Positions 5,913-7,066 of a stretch of 7,066 nt of DNA are shown in pieces (position 1 is the first letter of the stretch; each line of letters starts with the position of its first letter). A program made the position numbers and the translations under genes. Where the stretch lies: contig CADBLV010000094.1 in assembly GCA_902795555.1 (NCBI GenBank), positions 1-7,066 of the forward strand, written 5' to 3'. This DNA is from an uncultured Eubacteriales bacterium (lineage in GTDB: Bacteria; Bacillota_A; Clostridia; Christensenellales; Aristaeellaceae). Below the pieces are notes generated by a model. That model was not told where the DNA came from, ran no database searches, and saw only the letters and a list, made by a program, of their open reading frames with translations.

Positions 5913-7066
5913 TTACTCTTCTACGCCACCCTCAGTTCCGGAGGTTTCATCCGGAGGAAGAATATTCTGGCTGCTCACAGTCGCAGCGGTATCGTCCTGG
6001 CTGGAAACCGTCTGCTGCTCTTGCACGGTTTCCGCAGTGTCGCTGACGGTGTTGTCCCCGGTTTGCCCGGGCGTCTCCTCCTGCGTTTCGTTCGTTCCGT
6101 TTATTGGCACAGACGACGTATTGTCCCCGTTCACCGAAGCATTGGAACCTTCGGTATCCTGGTAGACTGTCTTCAACAATGGCTGCGTATTGTCGTCATT
6201 ACTGTTGCTGCCGGCGTTGTTTCCTCCGCCGCTGTTTCCGCTGTCGTTGTCAGTGCCGCCGCTGTTTCCATCGCCGGCACTATTAGTGCCTTTTTCACTG
6301 TCGTTGTTGCTTTCTCCGCCGTTGCTTTTGCTAACATTGTCAATGACACCGCTGTTTTCACTGCTGGCGCTCTTAGAACCGTTTTCACTTCCGGTTTTGC
6401 TTTCTCCGCCGCTGTTTCCGCTTCCGGCGTTCTTAGTATTATCTCCCCCATTGGTCTCCTGTCCGCCCTGAGGCGCGGTATTGTTCTGGACCACGGTCGG
6501 AGCCGACAGGGCGGATTGCTGGGTGTTCGTCGGATCCGACGAATCTCCTCCCGACGAATAAGCCTGGCTCTGATTTGTCTGACTGCCTGCGCTCACCGGT
6601 GCGATCGGAGCAACCGGTACGGCAGCCAATGCACCCGCGGAAGCCAGAATTTCATCCAGGGTTTCTCCGTCGGGTTTTTTAACAGCGTCATCCTTGTACA
6701 GTTTTTCCCAGGTCATCTTGCCGACAATGCCATCCTGATTTTCCTTCGTAAAACCGTTTTTGATCTGGAAAGCAATCACGGCCTTCTCCGTCAGCGGACC
6801 GAAGGCACCGTCTACGGTCACATCAGTGCCCAGATATTTCAGTTCCTTCAGCCGCTCCTGCAGCTTTTTGACCGCTTCTGTTTCCGTGGAGTCTTTCTGG
6901 ATCGTCGGCATGGTGCTCGGATCGAAGGAGCTGGCGGAACTGCCCGAGCTGCCGGAGCTACTCGAGCTGCCGGAGCTGCTTGAGCTGCCGGAACCGCCGG
7001 AGCTGCTTGAGCTGCCGGAACCGCCGGAGCTGCCGGAGCCTCCGGAACCGCCCGAGCCGCCGGAGC
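5913..7066 (-). CDS. Peptidoglycan-binding-domain protein with Ser/Gly linker and long Asn/Ser/Gly-rich tail (N-terminus beyond window)
   Basis: The frame is open to the right edge (codons from 7064), so the true start and any N-terminal domain lie outside; 383 residues are visible. ATG 6911 has no ribosome binding site and is taken as internal. Visible residues 1-46 are almost only Ser and Gly. About 55-125 form a PG_binding_1-type domain: EAVKKLQERLKELKYLG, then VDGAFGPLTEKAVIAFQ, then GIVGKMTWEKLY, the classic helical pattern of this fold. A short Ala/Pro/Val segment follows, then about 230 residues dominated by Asn, Ser, Gly, Asp, Thr and Glu, ending in GVEE. No membrane helix or sortase signal is visible at the C-terminus. 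The domain suggests cell-wall attachment outside the cell, possibly of an enzyme encoded off-window; that is inference. A strong terminator follows the TAA stop. Confidence 0.8.
   Translation of the reverse strand, partial: SGGSGGSGGSGSSGGSGSSSSSGGSGSSSSSGSSSSSGSSGSSASSFDPSTMPTIQKDSTETEAVKKLQERLKELKYLGTDVTVDGAFGPLTEKAVIAFQIKNGFTKENQDGIVGKMTWEKLYKDDAVKKPDGETLDEILASAGALAAVPVAPIAPVSAGSQTNQSQAYSSGGDSSDPTNTQQSALSAPTVVQNNTAPQGGQETNGGDNTKNAGSGNSGGESKTGSENGSKSASSENSGVIDNVSKSNGGESNNDSEKGTNSAGDGNSGGTDNDSGNSGGGNNAGSNSNDDNTQPLLKTVYQDTEGSNASVNGDNTSSVPINGTNETQEETPGQTGDNTVSDTAETVQEQQTVSSQDDTAATVSSQNILPPDETSGTEGGVEE
6190..6460. repeat. Degenerate 90-bp tandem repeat encoding the Asn/Ser/Gly tail
   Basis: TTGCTTTCTCCGCCG-type sequence recurs at 6307 and 6397, 90 bp apart. 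The protein shows the same 30-residue period: units starting GGESKTGSEN and GGESNNDSEK align, each with a GNS or ENS at residues 18-20. Flanking sequence to either side carries weaker partial copies. Frame is kept, as expected for expansion within a coding region. Confidence 0.6.
6966..7019. repeat. 27-bp tandem units encoding the Ser/Gly linker
   Basis: On the minus strand two successive 27-bp units (7019-6993 and 6992-6966) are almost identical and encode SGSSSSSGG and SGSSSSSGS. Related Ser/Gly codons continue on both sides and off the right edge, so the linker is probably longer than what is visible. Confidence 0.75.

Noticed and set aside
5913..5960. LPxTG-like sortase signal (ILPPDETSG near the C-terminus)
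   Set aside because: The motif does not match LPxTG, and no hydrophobic segment or basic tail follows.
5805..6983. Long plus-strand reading frame opposite the wall-binding protein (392 codons)
   Set aside because: It arises from repetitive Ser/Gly/Asn codons read on the other strand; the minus frame has a recognisable domain and a terminator after its stop.

Overview
The window looks like a chromosomal housekeeping segment from a fairly GC-rich Gram-positive bacterium, most likely a clostridial member of the Bacillota. This is inferred from the cdaA-cdaR pair, strong GGAGG-type ribosome binding sites, TTG and GTG start codons, and the sequence of ribosomal protein L13. I cannot name a genus. 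All six genes I support lie on the minus strand, so transcription runs from position 7066 towards 1.

Layout in the direction of transcription: (1) 7066-5913, the C-terminal part of a large low-complexity protein with a Gly/Ser linker, one peptidoglycan-binding-type domain and a long Asn/Ser/Gly/Asp-rich tail, closed by an intrinsic terminator at 5862-5892. (2) 5674-5669, a perfect TATAAT box driving cdaA (diadenylate cyclase, GTG start) and the overlapping cdaR (YbbR-domain regulator). (3) 3701-3650, a hairpin between cdaR and the next gene. (4) 3611-2775, an unrecognised single-pass membrane protein with a duplicated DRNDFxRWEATETE motif, whose end overlaps a P-loop ATPase gene (2785-2036). 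(5) 2022-637, an RsmF-type 16S rRNA cytosine-5 methyltransferase. (6) 616-461, a non-coding tandem array of 26-bp units. (7) 446-289, an A-rich element, a near-consensus promoter and a leader of about 105 nt, feeding rplM (L13, TTG start), which runs off the left edge and is probably followed by rpsI.

CdaA makes the second messenger c-di-AMP at the membrane and CdaR modulates it. In many Bacillota the third gene of this operon is glmM. Here the genes that follow are instead the membrane protein, the ATPase and the rRNA methyltransferase, tightly packed and apparently co-transcribed, with only the hairpin as a possible attenuation point. The membrane protein and ATPase are the least understood part and the best candidate for something undescribed. 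I found no CRISPR array, transposon, tRNA or rRNA.
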